From Nostoc sp. FACHB-973 (lineage in GTDB: Bacteria > Cyanobacteriota > Cyanobacteriia > Cyanobacteriales > Nostocaceae): DNA of 64,000 nucleotides. Under the pieces are notes generated by a model, which saw nothing but the letters and a program-made list of their open reading frames with translations, ran no database searches and was not told the origin of the DNA. Shown one piece after another: positions 36,795 through 47,396 of the stretch (position 1 is its first letter; each line of letters starts with the position of its first letter). The DNA lies in contig NZ_JACJSJ010000003.1 of the NCBI RefSeq assembly GCF_014698115.1, forward strand, positions 62,001 to 126,000. The letters are read 5' to 3'. Made by a program: the position numbers and the translations under genes.

Positions 36795-38168
36795 CTAACT
36801 ATTTGTTCCCAACTTAAAAGTTTTCGCTATCACTCCTAGACTTTCTTCAAAAAGTGACTCTCGACCCCAGCGTTGCACCTGCTGACTCAGCAAAGCTTCC
36901 GCCTTTTGTTCTGAGAGTGAACTCACTTGTTGAAACAGACCTGCGGCTTGGGCACCACCGTGTGTTTCCATCCGCATACAACCACCGGTTTCTGAGCAGA
37001 TTACTGTACCGCAGTCTGCCTTGGGATTTGTGGAACTTAGGCGGATAGCAATCAAGTCACCAACAATTTCACCCACATCAGCAACAGGAACTCCGGCTAA
37101 TTCAGCTTCTACTTGTCGCTGGTCTTGGGCAAGGAAGCCAATACGAGTGATGTCGTAATCTCCGCTTTCCTTTTGATAGGAAACTGGCTGCCATTGTAGA
37201 CGACTTGCTAGCCAACCCAAAAACAGCAATGCTTGTGCGGGGTTGCCTTTTTCGTAATCAATTGTGACTCTATCAATTTCTTTGAGGGCGGCGCGACGGT
37301 GGGGTGAGTCGTAGGCTTCAGCTGTCAATTCCTGCCATGCTGAGAGGCGACGCCAGTTCAAGTCAGCTAGGGGAACACCAGTTTCCACCAATTCTTGTAG
37401 GCGGAGTAAGTCACTTTCTGGCTCGTTAAAGCGGCAAGAATCCACAATCACATTGTTGCAAACTGCTGCCAGCCGCTTGAATAAAGTGTTGTTGGGGTCT
37501 GGTGTTGCTTTCCACCAAAGAAATTTGGGTAAGCCACCAATCAACAATGCTGGAATCATGCCACCTATGCGTTCCAAAGCGGCAGCGGTGCCACTGAGAG
37601 TTATGTATTCACAGCAGATAAGTGTGCTTGAGGATTGCTTTTGAATGGGGCAATAAGCAGAAACTTGAGCCTTGACGCCTTCATCTTCTCCAGCAATGGG
37701 AAATAGGGCAATAATTCGGCAGGGGTTACGGAGAGCGATTTCATCGGCTATCCTGGGGCTTGGGGCATTTAAGTTATAGGAAACAGAACCATTATCCCCG
37801 TTAAGTGAATTTCCCTGACGTTTGGTGAATTCTTCTCGCAATGTAGCCAGGGTTTCGGGTGTTGCAGTTCCGGTGTCTGGCAGTGCGTATTTCACCTGTA
37901 CTTGTCGTAGGGCAGCTTCCATCTGAGGCCCTAAAATCCCATCAAGTGGCCCGTTATAAAATCCTAAACTAGCCAAAAGATATTGGGTTTCTTCTGGTTC
38001 GTAAACCACTAAAGTAAATGTCGTGGCGCGAGTAGCAGCAGGAAGTCCACCATCTTCGCCGGTAATGCCGTAACTTTGCCAGATTTGATTAAGTTCCGCT
38101 TCTATTTCTGTAAGTGAAATATCCTTCGGAGCTTGAAGTGAAAAAATAGTAGGAGCTTGGGGAGCCAT
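36795..38168 (-). CDS. opcA: Glucose-6-phosphate dehydrogenase assembly protein OpcA
   Basis: 457 residues. OpcA allosterically activates G6PDH in cyanobacteria and is needed for heterotroph/dark and heterocyst metabolism. Here a peptidoglycan-binding-type domain (LLASLGFYNGPLDGILGPQM, near 64-115) is inserted in the N-terminal part, as in cyanobacterial homologues. The conserved OpcA core follows (GGLPKFLWWKATPDP, DYEKGNPAQALLFLGWLASR, GCMRMETHGGAQAAGLFQQ). It lies 176 bases downstream of zwf on the same strand, in the order fbp-tal-zwf-opcA. Redox regulation through thioredoxin is known for this protein in Nostoc-type strains. Confidence 0.93.
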   Translation of the reverse strand: MAPQAPTIFSLQAPKDISLTEIEAELNQIWQSYGITGEDGGLPAATRATTFTLVVYEPEETQYLLASLGFYNGPLDGILGPQMEAALRQVQVKYALPDTGTATPETLATLREEFTKRQGNSLNGDNGSVSYNLNAPSPRIADEIALRNPCRIIALFPIAGEDEGVKAQVSAYCPIQKQSSSTLICCEYITLSGTAAALERIGGMIPALLIGGLPKFLWWKATPDPNNTLFKRLAAVCNNVIVDSCRFNEPESDLLRLQELVETGVPLADLNWRRLSAWQELTAEAYDSPHRRAALKEIDRVTIDYEKGNPAQALLFLGWLASRLQWQPVSYQKESGDYDITRIGFLAQDQRQVEAELAGVPVADVGEIVGDLIAIRLSSTNPKADCGTVICSETGGCMRMETHGGAQAAGLFQQVSSLSEQKAEALLSQQVQRWGRESLFEESLGVIAKTFKLGTNS

Positions 38169-38344
38169 AGGAAATTTTGGATTTTGGATTTTGGATTTTG
38201 GATTTGAGATTTGAGATTTGAGATTTTGGATTAAGAATTGGTAATTTGGTAATTAGTAATTGGTAATAGTTTTTCATATTCCCTATTACCTATTCCCTAT
38301 TTCACCGTCCCTAATCTAAAATCTAAAATCTAAAATCTAAAATT

Positions 38345-39874
38345 TTACAGTCTGCGCCAGCGACGGCCATCCTGGTTAATTAATAATTCTGCTTCGGTTG
38401 GTTCCCAAGTACCAGCTTCGTATTCGGGAATAGTAGTTGGGTCTGTGGGTGCATCCCAAACTGAAAGGGCTGGAGTTACTACTTGCCAAGCTGCTTCTAC
38501 TTCGTCGGCGCGGGTGAATAATGTTTGGTCGCCCATCATACAATCAAGGAAAAGGCGATCGTAGGCATCAGAAGTTGCTTGGATGCCAAAGGAGCCATAA
38601 CTAAAGTCCATGTCCACAGAACGGGTGCGGAATTCTGCCCCTGGCATTTTCACATCAAAGCGCAGGGAAATTCCTTCATTCGGTTGAATCCGCATGGCCA
38701 AAATATTGGCGTTTGCCTGTTGGGCGGCAGATTGGAACATCCGAGACGGAACTTCGCGGAAGTGAATGGAAATCTCACTGACTTTTTTCGGCATCCGCTT
38801 CCCGGTACGCAAGTAGAAAGGAACACCTTTCCAACGCCAGTTATCTACCAAAAACTTCATTCCGACGTAGGTGGGTGTAGTGGATTTGGGATCAACACCT
38901 GGTTCTTCCCGATACCCTGGCACTGCTTGACCCTTCATCCAGCCAGCACTATATTGACCGCGCACTGCTGACCGTGACAGATTGTGAACATCAGCTAGAC
39001 GAGTAGCTTGGAGTACCTTCACTTTTTCTGTACGGATGCTGTCGGCATCCATTGCGTTGGGTGCTTCCATTGCTGTCAGGCAGTAAAGTTGCATCAAATG
39101 GTTTTGCAACATATCCCGTAGTGCGCCGGCGCTTTCATAGTAACCAGCCCGGTCTTCCACACCCACGGTTTCTGCCACGGTAATTTGCACGTGGTCAACA
39201 AATTGACGATTCCACAATGGTTCAAAAATCGCATTGGCAAAGCGAAACACCAGCAAATTCTGGACTGTTTCCTTACCCAAGTAGTGGTCAATACGATAGA
39301 CTTGGTTTTCTTTACAAAATTTCTGTACCACTTGGTTGAGACTCTGGGCTGAAGCCAAGTCACGACCAAAGGGTTTTTCAATTACCAGACGATGTTTGTA
39401 GGCATCTTCTAGCATCCCAGCAGTTCCTAGCTGCTTAATTGCTTCGGGAAAGAATGCCGGAGCAACGGAGAGGTAAAACATCCGATTGCCTCGCGTGCCC
39501 CGCTTTTCGTCTAATTCAGTTAATAAATTTTTCAGTTTTTGGTAGCTTTCCGGCTTGTCGATATCGCCAGGAGAGTAGAACAAACCTTGAGAAAAGTCTT
39601 GCCAGAGTTCACCCAAATCCACATCGGGGTGTGCCTCTTCCATACCTTTCTGCATCTGTTCGCGGAAGTATTCGTGCGTCCACTCTCGACGTGCTACGCC
39701 GACGATGGTAGTTTCAGGTGGAATCCGCCGTTCTCGCCGCAATTTATAAAGTGCTGGTACCAGTTTGCGCCAGGTAAGGTCACCGGAAGCGCCAAAGATA
39801 ACTATAATTTGGGGTTCGGGCATCCCCTGTTGTTGCAGACCAACGCGCAAGGGATTTTCTAGCAGACTGACCAT
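38345..39874 (-). CDS. zwf: Glucose-6-phosphate 1-dehydrogenase
   Basis: 509 residues. It oxidises glucose-6-phosphate with NADP+ at the entrance of the oxidative pentose phosphate pathway. The dinucleotide motif is [17 protein letters not shown] near residue 25, the active site is [15 protein letters not shown] near 196, and the structural-NADP/substrate region has [11 protein letters not shown] near 365. Full length. Spaced 179 bases from tal and 176 from opcA; both gaps are filled with ATTTTGGATTTTGG-type repeats. Confidence 0.95.
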   Translation of the reverse strand: MVSLLENPLRVGLQQQGMPEPQIIVIFGASGDLTWRKLVPALYKLRRERRIPPETTIVGVARREWTHEYFREQMQKGMEEAHPDVDLGELWQDFSQGLFYSPGDIDKPESYQKLKNLLTELDEKRGTRGNRMFYLSVAPAFFPEAIKQLGTAGMLEDAYKHRLVIEKPFGRDLASAQSLNQVVQKFCKENQVYRIDHYLGKETVQNLLVFRFANAIFEPLWNRQFVDHVQITVAETVGVEDRAGYYESAGALRDMLQNHLMQLYCLTAMEAPNAMDADSIRTEKVKVLQATRLADVHNLSRSAVRGQYSAGWMKGQAVPGYREEPGVDPKSTTPTYVGMKFLVDNWRWKGVPFYLRTGKRMPKKVSEISIHFREVPSRMFQSAAQQANANILAMRIQPNEGISLRFDVKMPGAEFRTRSVDMDFSYGSFGIQATSDAYDRLFLDCMMGDQTLFTRADEVEAAWQVVTPALSVWDAPTDPTTIPEYEAGTWEPTEAELLINQDGRRWRRL

Positions 39875-39879
39875 AGGAA

Positions 39880-40053
39880 TTTTGGATTTTAGATTTTGGA
39901 TTTTGGATTGGGGATTGGGTATTGGGGATTGGGTACTGGGGATTGGGTATTGGGGATTGGGTATTGGAAAATAGTATTTAATCTTATTTCCCAGTCCCTA
40001 GTCCCCAGTCCCCAGTCCCTAGTCCCTAGTCCCCACTCCCCACTCCCCAGCCT
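39880..40053. repeat. Tandem short repeats between tal and zwf
   Basis: ATTTTAGATTTTGG, GGATTGGGTATTGG and CAGTCCCTAGTCCCC arrays in succession. These are simple repeats with a period of 7-14 bases. Confidence 0.7.
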
Positions 40054-41199
40054 CTACACTGGCGACAATACCTTGATTTTTTCTTCTAAAGAGTTCATCA
40101 AGGACTGGAAGGGCTGGATGAACTTGTCAATACCTTCAACTAAGAGTTCATCCATTACGGTATCGATCGCGATGTTAATATCGGGATCTTTGAGGTTTTC
40201 GATCAGCTTGTAAGCTTCATCTACACCTGTTTCTAAGCGTTCGCCTACGTTACAATGATCGGCACAAGCTTTGATGGTGGCTGGTGGTAGGGTGTTCACG
40301 GTATCTCTACCAATCAACTCATCGACATACATCACGTCGCTGTAGCTGGGGTTTTTGGTGCTGGTGCTAGCCCACAGTAGCCGCTGTACTTTCGCTCCTT
40401 TTGCTGCTAAGGCTTGCCAACGATCGCTTTTAATGATTTTCTGATATTCTTGGTAGGCAATCTTGGCGTTTGCGATCGCTACTTTTCCTTTCACAGCTTT
40501 CAGCTTCGCTTCCACGGCAATATCATCAACACCTTTTTTCAACTTAGCATCTATTTTGGCGTCAATGTTGTTATCAATCCGACTGAGGAAGAAACTAGCA
40601 ACTGAAGCTATTTTGCTGATGTCTTCACCTCCACTTGCCCGTTTTTCTAAACCCCGAATATACGCCCAAGCTGTGTTTACGTAGCTTTCTACAGAAAACA
40701 GCAATGTGATGTTAACATTCATGCCTTCGGCAATTACCTGTTCTACTGCTGGCAAACCAGCTTCAGTACCGGGAATTTTAATCATCAAATTTTCCCGGCC
40801 AATTTCTTGGAAATACCGCCTAGCTTCACTGATTGTTGCTTGGGTATCATGGGCAATGGTAGGTGGTACTTCGATGCTTACATAACCATCAAGGCGATTC
40901 GAGGCTTCGTAAACAGGGCGTAAGATATCACACGCATTACGAATATCTGCAAAAATCAGCGATTCGTAAATTTTGTATGTTGGTAGGCTAGCCCGGACTC
41001 CAGCTTCGATATCGGCATCATAAATGACATTGCCAGCGATCGCTTTTTCAAAAATCGCTGGGTTGGAAGTTATGCCAGAAATTCCTTGATTTTCAACTAA
41101 GTCTCGGAGTTCGCCTGATTGAATAATGTCACGGCTCAAATTATCCATCCAGATACTTTGACCGTATTGCTTAATTTCTAGTAGATGATTGGTTGCCAT
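40054..41199 (-). CDS. tal: Transaldolase
   Basis: 381 residues. It transfers a dihydroxyacetone unit between sugar phosphates. NLSRDIIQSGEL and GITSNPAIFEKAI are at the N-terminus, DGYVSIEVPP near 105, and the Schiff-base lysine in MIKIPGTEAG near 138. WASTSTKNPSYSD is also conserved. This is the long transaldolase type. Part of the fbp-tal-zwf-opcA cluster. Confidence 0.94.
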   Translation of the reverse strand: MATNHLLEIKQYGQSIWMDNLSRDIIQSGELRDLVENQGISGITSNPAIFEKAIAGNVIYDADIEAGVRASLPTYKIYESLIFADIRNACDILRPVYEASNRLDGYVSIEVPPTIAHDTQATISEARRYFQEIGRENLMIKIPGTEAGLPAVEQVIAEGMNVNITLLFSVESYVNTAWAYIRGLEKRASGGEDISKIASVASFFLSRIDNNIDAKIDAKLKKGVDDIAVEAKLKAVKGKVAIANAKIAYQEYQKIIKSDRWQALAAKGAKVQRLLWASTSTKNPSYSDVMYVDELIGRDTVNTLPPATIKACADHCNVGERLETGVDEAYKLIENLKDPDINIAIDTVMDELLVEGIDKFIQPFQSLMNSLEEKIKVLSPV

Positions 41200-41487
41200 A
41201 ACCTGGTTTGTTTCACTCCTGTATGATGTTTCCTAGTGAATTGGCATCCATCAAATTTTCAAACAGCTATCAATTAACATCTGTTGGTTATTAAGTGTTA
41301 AATACTGTTGATTTTTGATGGTGACTTTTGAATTGTGCCGCTGCCAATCACTTATCGCATCGACCAGCTGAGATAATCCTTAATTTATTTTCAAGAAGTG
41401 CTATTATGCATTCCCAATCCTAAATCACCATGATTAACCTTTAATTAATGAAATCTAAATCCATCTTTGACGATTTTTCATCCTCAT
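41200..41487. other. Intergenic region between fbp and tal
   Basis: 288 bases, AT rich. It may hold a tal promoter. No clear motif was recognised. Confidence 0.4.
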
Positions 41488-42558
41488 CTAATGACCGTTT
41501 TGAATAAAAGACTCCACTTTGGCGACATCTTCTTTACTACCAATAATTAAAGGTGTGCGCTGATGGAGTTTTTTCGGCACTACATCTAAGATATCTACTA
41601 GTCCTGTAGTTGCACGCCCGCCTGCTTGCTCAATCAAAAAGGCTAGAGGAGCGGTTTCATAAAGCAAGCGCAATTTACCTTCTGGTTTTTGAATTGTCCC
41701 TGGGTAGAGAAATACGCCGCCTTGAACTAAAATTCTATGGATGTCGCTCACCATTGCCCCACTATATCGAGCGGTATAGCCTTCTGTGCGGTGAACGTAG
41801 CGGATGTATTCTCGAATTGATTCTTCCCATTGCCAGAAGTTACCCTCATTGACGCTGTAAATAGAACCGTGGTTGGGAATGCGGATATTTTCTTCTGTGA
41901 GGATAAATTCGCCTAAGCTGGGGTCGAGGACAAAGGAATGAACCCCCTTACCTATACTATAAACCAGCATTGTGCTAGGCCCGTATAGGATGTATCCGGC
42001 AGCAATTTGCTTACGTCCGTTGGTGAGGAGGTCAGCTGCTTGGCGATCGCTATCATTGCCTTCTTGTTGGCGAATGGCGAAAATGGAACCTAAGCTGAGA
42101 TTGTTATCGGTGTTGGATGAGCCATCAATGGGGTCATACAGCAGGGTATAGCGGCCAATGGGGCAATTTTCGGGAATGTAGTAGGGATTGTCCATTTCCT
42201 CAGAAGCTAAGCGACAAACTAAGCCGCTTTGCTTAAATACTGAGATAAAGACATCGTTGGCATAAACATCCATCTTTTTGACGGATTCACCTTGGACATT
42301 CACTTCCCCAGTAAATCCGAGAACGCCTTCCATTAAACCAGCCCGACTCATGCGACGAGCAATGAGTTTACCAGCCAGGGCGATGCGATTCATCAGCGCA
42401 CTCAAATCTTGTGCATCTGCCGAAAAACTTTGAAGTTGCTGTAAAACGTGACGCGATAGAGTAGTACAATCACGATCTAAAGCTTTGTCTGTAGCGTCGT
42501 TGACAGACAAATCTAAAGATTCTGGCGCTTGAGTCATTTTTGTGTTCTCCGTAGCCAC
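41488..42558 (-). CDS. fbp: Class I fructose-1,6-bisphosphatase
   Basis: 356 residues. Mg2+-dependent phosphatase of gluconeogenesis/Calvin cycle. The metal site [19 protein letters not shown] is near residue 141, EEMDNP near 119, and [21 protein letters not shown] near 297. Full length. First gene of the fbp-tal-zwf-opcA cluster and the last chromosomal gene before tRNA-Val and the transposon. Confidence 0.95.
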   Translation of the reverse strand: MATENTKMTQAPESLDLSVNDATDKALDRDCTTLSRHVLQQLQSFSADAQDLSALMNRIALAGKLIARRMSRAGLMEGVLGFTGEVNVQGESVKKMDVYANDVFISVFKQSGLVCRLASEEMDNPYYIPENCPIGRYTLLYDPIDGSSNTDNNLSLGSIFAIRQQEGNDSDRQAADLLTNGRKQIAAGYILYGPSTMLVYSIGKGVHSFVLDPSLGEFILTEENIRIPNHGSIYSVNEGNFWQWEESIREYIRYVHRTEGYTARYSGAMVSDIHRILVQGGVFLYPGTIQKPEGKLRLLYETAPLAFLIEQAGGRATTGLVDILDVVPKKLHQRTPLIIGSKEDVAKVESFIQNGH

Positions 42559-42794
42559 TAGCTGCTAGTTGGGTTGTATGTCGCAAGTTTATGGTTGCTG
42601 CTTCTATCTTAGAAAGGTAATTTGAGAAGTTAGATGCGACTTTAGATAAACTAAAGAAATGAATCTTCCGTGACTCTCGTGGCTAGTGTTGAGGTGTTGG
42701 GGGGAGCGATCGGAGTTTGAATTTGATCGATTATTCTTTTATAACTAAAAGCTGCAATTTTTTTGGTAAAAACTATGATATAGTAGCTAGTCTT

Positions 42795-42866
42795 GGGCGA
42801 TTAGCACAGGGGTAGCGCACATCCTTCACACGGATGGGGTCACTGGTTCAAATCCAGTATCGCCCA
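42795..42866 (+). tRNA. trnV: tRNA-Val (anticodon CAC)
   Basis: Full cloverleaf of 72 bases: acceptor GGGCGAT/ATCGCCC, anticodon stem CATCC/GGATG with loop TTCACAC (anticodon CAC at 42827-42829, reading GUG), T arm CTGG-TTCAAAT-CCAG, discriminator A, no encoded CCA. It sits 32 bases before the inferred transposon end at 42899, and a tRNA-Val gene is a known kind of homing site for TnsD-directed cyanobacterial Tn7-like elements. Confidence 0.95.
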
Positions 42867-42898
42867 TTTAAATATATTAGGGGTTTCAGCTTACTAGC

Positions 42899-42999
42899 TG
42901 TGACTTCAACCATAACATTGCCGTTGCGGCAATGTTATGGTTGAAAAGTACTGCGGCAAACTTATGGTTAAAAAATTAAATATTTAATTGAACCATTTT
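42899..42999. repeat. Probable transposon end with TnsB-site-like repeats
   Basis: Begins TGTGAC at 42899. Arms TTCAACCATAACATTGCCG and its exact complement (19 bp, 3-base gap TTG) form a palindrome at 42904-42944. A third related copy, GCGGCAAACTTATGGTTAAA, follows at about 42953-42972. Tn7-like ends start with TGT and carry several TnsB sites of about 20 bp, so I read these as the element end; the five bases CTAGC (42894-42898) would be one copy of the target duplication. The inverted orientation of the first two copies is unusual for TnsB sites, and a convergent terminator is the alternative. Confidence 0.55.
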
Positions 43000-43025
43000 T
43001 TAACCAGATTGAGTTCTAAGTCTGT

Positions 43026-44420
43026 CTACTTAAGAAAATTACCCTGTGCTTGCTGCAATGTAGCACGGACTTTTTTATATCTTAAGTATCCCGGCTTAGT
43101 CATGGACTTAGATACAAGGTTTTCTGTAGGATATACTCCCTTGTCGCACATTATAACTGCAATATCTTGAACTTCTCTGCAAGACAGTTCTATATTTGTC
43201 AGACGTAATTCTTTGCGGTAATTAAGGTATTTGGCGGAAATATCGCGGGATAATTCCGGAAAATGTTGAAAAATGGTTCTTCTATCGTATCCAAGACGTT
43301 GAGCAGTTTCTTTCATTGTTAATGGTGGGATCTCGTCATTTGCAAGCACGGCTAGTAAAGCATCTTGCACTTGCTCGGAGTCAAATGATTTCGGGGATAT
43401 TCTTGTCCTATGCGATCGCTGTTGAGACGGGTTTAAGATTGTCTTAACCAAATTACCAATATCTTCTGATGTTAGAAAATCTAATAAGCTTACTCCGAGA
43501 AAGTGGCAGATTTTTAGAAGGAGATCAACTTGCGGTAAAGCTTTCCCTCTTTGCCACATCCATACTGTATTTTTTGGTAGTTCAACTAGACTAGCAAAAG
43601 CAGCTATATTACCATCTGTTACTATCTCTATAGCTCTACTAAGAGATTTGGCAATGTTTTCTTTTGGTGGTGGAGATGCCAAATATGGGGTACTAGCAAT
43701 TAATTCTCCAATAACCTGTGCTATCCAAGTTTGCCACTGCAACTCGTTTTTAGACAAATATTCGCTGTCAGAAGATTCAATATATGAAGTGGCAGGTGAA
43801 TTTTCACCTAACCATCCACCACAATTTGAGCAGTACCCTGGTTGAGTTTTCCAAGTCAGGAGTGATATTTTTTGGTGGCAATTAGGACACCGCTCAGAAA
43901 GGAATTTATTATGCTGAGGACAAAATTTAACTATACTTATTGTCCAAAGCAAAGGGTCATAAATTTCTTTTTGCGATAAATTCCACTCTTGATAACAAAC
44001 TGGACACCAGCTTTTATGATCGCGAAACAACTCTTTTGGTAAAATAACATCTGCCCAAAAAAGCAAGGTAAGAAACTGTAAGTTTTTTTGCAAAGTTAAT
44101 TTTTCAAGTGCTTGCACAAAATCCTTAGCCATAATTCCTGTGCCGTTTAAAGCTGTAGCACGGTTAAACAAAGCACGTAAACCCATGCCAGCACTGGTTT
44201 TGACATATACTTTTTCTATTAACGGCGCAAGCTCTCTGGAAATTAGCACCCCCAGAAATACATTGTGAGATTTTGCCAGACGAGCAATATAGCCCGTCAA
44301 ACTTTCCACCATTGGTGTTCCTACACCTATTGGTTTTAGGTGATGAAGACGGCTACGTTCTGAAATTATGGGTTTCTCTAAATCCCACAAATCGTAAATA
44401 TTTGAGGAATCACTTAACAT
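43026..44420 (-). CDS. TniQ/TnsD-family protein (likely tRNA-Val homing factor)
   Basis: 464 residues. TniQ domain at the N-terminus (LHHLKPIGVGTPMVESLTGY, then IARLAKSHNVFLG). A zinc region follows at about residues 140-215: CPVCYQEW, then CPQHNKFLSERCPNC and CSNCGGWLG. The C-terminal half has helix-turn-helix-like blocks (ASLVELPKNTVWMWQRGKAL; RLGYDRRTIFQHFPEL), fitting a sequence-specific DNA-binding TnsD. It is 290 bases downstream of the other long tniQ gene and ends about 130 bases from the transposon end. A homing role at tRNA-Val is inferred from position. Confidence 0.82.
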   Translation of the reverse strand: MLSDSSNIYDLWDLEKPIISERSRLHHLKPIGVGTPMVESLTGYIARLAKSHNVFLGVLISRELAPLIEKVYVKTSAGMGLRALFNRATALNGTGIMAKDFVQALEKLTLQKNLQFLTLLFWADVILPKELFRDHKSWCPVCYQEWNLSQKEIYDPLLWTISIVKFCPQHNKFLSERCPNCHQKISLLTWKTQPGYCSNCGGWLGENSPATSYIESSDSEYLSKNELQWQTWIAQVIGELIASTPYLASPPPKENIAKSLSRAIEIVTDGNIAAFASLVELPKNTVWMWQRGKALPQVDLLLKICHFLGVSLLDFLTSEDIGNLVKTILNPSQQRSHRTRISPKSFDSEQVQDALLAVLANDEIPPLTMKETAQRLGYDRRTIFQHFPELSRDISAKYLNYRKELRLTNIELSCREVQDIAVIMCDKGVYPTENLVSKSMTKPGYLRYKKVRATLQQAQGNFLK

Positions 44421-44710
44421 AAGTTGATGCTTTTAATGGGACTTAGACAAAAAATAGCCTCAAGCTTTATACAGAAGGACTTTGACATCATTTCGCTTAG
44501 TTTATTGATATATCTAGGTTTCAGCTATGTTTTGAGCATTAGTGTATTATCCCTACCTGCATGGTTTTGAGGCTTGTTTCTCTCTCAAAAATATTTAAGT
44601 TCCGTTAAATAAATTCTTATTTTGCATAAGCTAAATTTTGCAGATAAGGCAAATTATCATAAATGCTAACTGCTATTGTTGATTTTGTTTTATTAATCAA
44701 CGTTGCTATC

Positions 44711-46282
44711 TTACTCATATCCCAATTCGCTTCTTATCTCATGGAGTGCAGCGATAGCATTTTTATCTCGCATTAATCCTGGCTTACTTAAAAGTTCGCT
44801 AACATAACTGGAATGAGGTTTTATCCCTTTATTGTGGAGTTTCAATACGGCTTGGCGCACCTCTTGTTTAATTTTTTCAATTCGTTCAAGCTGACGCAAT
44901 TTAATATGACAAGAGTGTTGCTCCGAAATTTTTTCACACAAATCTGGAAATTCCTTATATAAAGTCTTGCTCCAGATTCCTATTCGTTTAGCAATAATTG
45001 CTACAGATGGCGGTGGATATTCACCATTATTCACTACGGATAAAAGTACTTGTCGTATTTTTTGGTGATTAGGTTTTCGAGAAGCGGCGTATCGCTCTGA
45101 TATCTGGCAGCATAAATTAGGGAAATACCTCCTAATAGAACTGCGTGTTATATTTTTTAAATCTTTAACTACTTTGTATAGCGAGCGTGGTGGAGATTCC
45201 TCTAGGGCTGCAAGTAATACTTTTTCTACCTCTTCCAACAAAGAAGGATTACTGCGAAAGGTCTGTGTACTAAGTTTTTTAGGAATTTGAGGCTGTATTG
45301 GTATGTCATTACTTGCAGCACTGACTTTAGTTGCCATGAGAAAGTCAACTAATGGCGTTTGTAAATAAAAGCATATCTCCAACAGTTTATTTAGTCCGGG
45401 TATTGCCTTTCCTCGATACCATTTATTTAAAGAATGTGGAGAAAGGCCAAGTAATTGAGCGAATTCTGATAAGTCTCCTTTAGTTAACTGATTTATATAA
45501 ACAGAAATAACATTTTTGATATTATTTGATAGTGGACAAAGTAATATCTCTGGTGAAATAGAAAGTAATTCTCCAACGTTGTCTAATACCCTTAATTGCA
45601 ACTCAAGTTCTTCTTCTGAAAGAAACTGACTATTCTTAAATGTTTCAGCTTCTGGGGAAAGCCCTAGCCAACTTTGGCATCTTGAGCAGTAACCTAAACG
45701 GTAATTGCCTGACAATAAAGGAAGTTCCTTATAACAATAGGGACATTGAGTATGCAAAGGACAATTGTGGCGTGGACAAATTTGTACTACATATAATGCC
45801 CAAATAAGTGGTTCGTATACTACCTGCTTTGCTTCAAACCAGTCCTGGTAACAAAAAGGACACCAAGCCTTTTTGGGATGAAGCAAATACCTTTGAGAAA
45901 CAACATCAGCCCATGAGAGCATTGTCAGAAAGTGTAGATCATTACGTTGTGTTAGCTTTTCAAGAACCTGAACTATAACAGCAGCTGTTGAACATTTTCC
46001 ATTCAGCGATTTAGTAAACATAGAGTTGTATACTTTACTCATATCACTGTTTTTAGGATTGAAAACGTACCCTTCTTTTAGGCTAGGAACAATTTCAGCA
46101 CAAACTAAACGTCCTACCGTGATGCAGTGAGCTTGAGCAAGCCTAGCGATATAACTAGTTAAACTCTCAACGTTAGCTGTTCCCATACCAATTGGTTTCA
46201 AGTGAAATAAATGGCTACGTTCTGGAACAGAGGGCGGTTCCAAATCCCACAATTCATCAGTATTATTATTATCAAGAGCCAT
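44711..46282 (-). CDS. TniQ/TnsD-family protein, second long copy
   Basis: 523 residues, paralogous to the gene at 43026-44420. The TniQ domain shares LKPIGMGTANVESLTSYIARLAQ. The zinc region is CPFCYQDW, then CPRHNCPLHTQCPYC and CSRCQSWLG. The C-terminal part is longer, with two or three repeated winged/HTH-like units ending in FPxLCxxISE (YFPNLCCQISERY; EFPDLCEKISEQH). It starts one base after tnsC ends, so it is translationally coupled to the core operon. One of the two paralogues may direct fixed-site insertion and the other a second target; which is which cannot be decided here. Confidence 0.82.
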   Translation of the reverse strand: MALDNNNTDELWDLEPPSVPERSHLFHLKPIGMGTANVESLTSYIARLAQAHCITVGRLVCAEIVPSLKEGYVFNPKNSDMSKVYNSMFTKSLNGKCSTAAVIVQVLEKLTQRNDLHFLTMLSWADVVSQRYLLHPKKAWCPFCYQDWFEAKQVVYEPLIWALYVVQICPRHNCPLHTQCPYCYKELPLLSGNYRLGYCSRCQSWLGLSPEAETFKNSQFLSEEELELQLRVLDNVGELLSISPEILLCPLSNNIKNVISVYINQLTKGDLSEFAQLLGLSPHSLNKWYRGKAIPGLNKLLEICFYLQTPLVDFLMATKVSAASNDIPIQPQIPKKLSTQTFRSNPSLLEEVEKVLLAALEESPPRSLYKVVKDLKNITRSSIRRYFPNLCCQISERYAASRKPNHQKIRQVLLSVVNNGEYPPPSVAIIAKRIGIWSKTLYKEFPDLCEKISEQHSCHIKLRQLERIEKIKQEVRQAVLKLHNKGIKPHSSYVSELLSKPGLMRDKNAIAALHEIRSELGYE

Positions 46283-46283
46283 A

Positions 46284-47396
46284 CTAATTTCCCCCTACTA
46301 AATCTCGCTTTGACTTTCGGTTCCCTACACCTTGACTTTGTAATTTCAGATTAGTATTCCGCTGTTTTTGCAAGTTAGCAGGAGAATCTGACTCATCATT
46401 TTGTAAACGCTTTTCGCCTGCTTCTGCTTCCTCAAGGATTTGTTTTCGTCGTGAAGCAGAGAATTCAGCCTTTTTAAGATGCTTTAATGTCAGAGTTGTA
46501 GCATTATCCTCAAGAGAAATACGTAAGGCACGAACCAACCAACTTTTAAGCATTCCCACACAGCCAATAGAGTACTGAAGAAGATACTCGCACTGCGTTT
46601 CAAGCTGTGGCTCTTCTAGCAATGGTAAATGACGCTGCAAAGTCTGTATTACCGCGCTATATTCGATAACGTCTTCCTGAAGAAGTTTGTGGTAACGAGC
46701 AATATGAATGTCCTGACTACGCCTACCTATCTGTCCACTTATAGTAGAACAGTTTAGTAGTTCATAAGTGCCAACCAAAATGTGTATCGTTTTTGTAAAG
46801 TTAGCAATCGATTTAATCCAATTCATTTGGTTAAGTAACTGGTGTCCGCCTGCCGTTGCAAATAAGTGTTGTGCTTCATCTACTATGAAAACTCTCAACT
46901 GGCGGTTGATAAATACCTTTTCCATAGCACGGCGTAAAGTAGAAGTGTTCTTAATTACAGATGGAACGATCGATTTTGAATCATCACTTTCAGTCTCAGA
47001 AATACCATAGTCAACTTTGTAGTTAATCAATACCTCATTTAGTGATTCCAAAACTCGTATATAGTAGTCTGAGTGGTTAAATTTCCCTTGTGATGGTGAA
47101 CTTGCCTCTACACTTGCAACACCAATTTGACCAGGATTGGATAGTAAATCTTCTAAGAAATCCTCCAATAATATTTTTTGAAGCCGCTTTATTAGAGTAG
47201 ACTTCCCAATACCTGTTACGCCAAACACAAAAAATACTGATGTATCAGCAGGTTCAAGGATATTTGCCTTAAGTTCGTTTAATACTTCTTTGAGGTTTCT
47301 ATGAGGAACAGTTATCCCTTTGAAGTATGCTAATTTTTCTAATGATGGTTTTTTTAAAAGTTCTAAATCAAAGAAACGTTGTTCTACCATTACCAT
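46284..47396 (-). CDS. tnsC: TnsC-type AAA+ ATPase
   Basis: 370 residues. The AAA+ regulator links target-selector TniQ/TnsD to the transposase. Walker A is GVTGIGKST at about 59-67, Walker B is VFIVDEAQH at 169-177, and a sensor-like HILVGTYELLN comes later. The C-terminal tail is Lys/Gln/Asn rich. At 370 residues it is longer than type V-K TnsC (about 276) and resembles Tn7/type I-associated TnsC. Its start overlaps the tnsAB stop by 7 bases. Confidence 0.88.
   Translation of the reverse strand: MVMVEQRFFDLELLKKPSLEKLAYFKGITVPHRNLKEVLNELKANILEPADTSVFFVFGVTGIGKSTLIKRLQKILLEDFLEDLLSNPGQIGVASVEASSPSQGKFNHSDYYIRVLESLNEVLINYKVDYGISETESDDSKSIVPSVIKNTSTLRRAMEKVFINRQLRVFIVDEAQHLFATAGGHQLLNQMNWIKSIANFTKTIHILVGTYELLNCSTISGQIGRRSQDIHIARYHKLLQEDVIEYSAVIQTLQRHLPLLEEPQLETQCEYLLQYSIGCVGMLKSWLVRALRISLEDNATTLTLKHLKKAEFSASRRKQILEEAEAGEKRLQNDESDSPANLQKQRNTNLKLQSQGVGNRKSKRDLVGGN

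Noticed and set aside
42795..42898. Insertion at tRNA-Val placed by Cas12k rather than TnsD
   Set aside because: The nearest GTN-type PAM I noted (GTC at 42839-42841) is about 57 bp from the inferred insertion point, shorter than the 60-66 bp I know for V-K, and no visible spacer matches the tRNA. TnsD homing is the simpler reading, though a homing spacer could lie past 64000.
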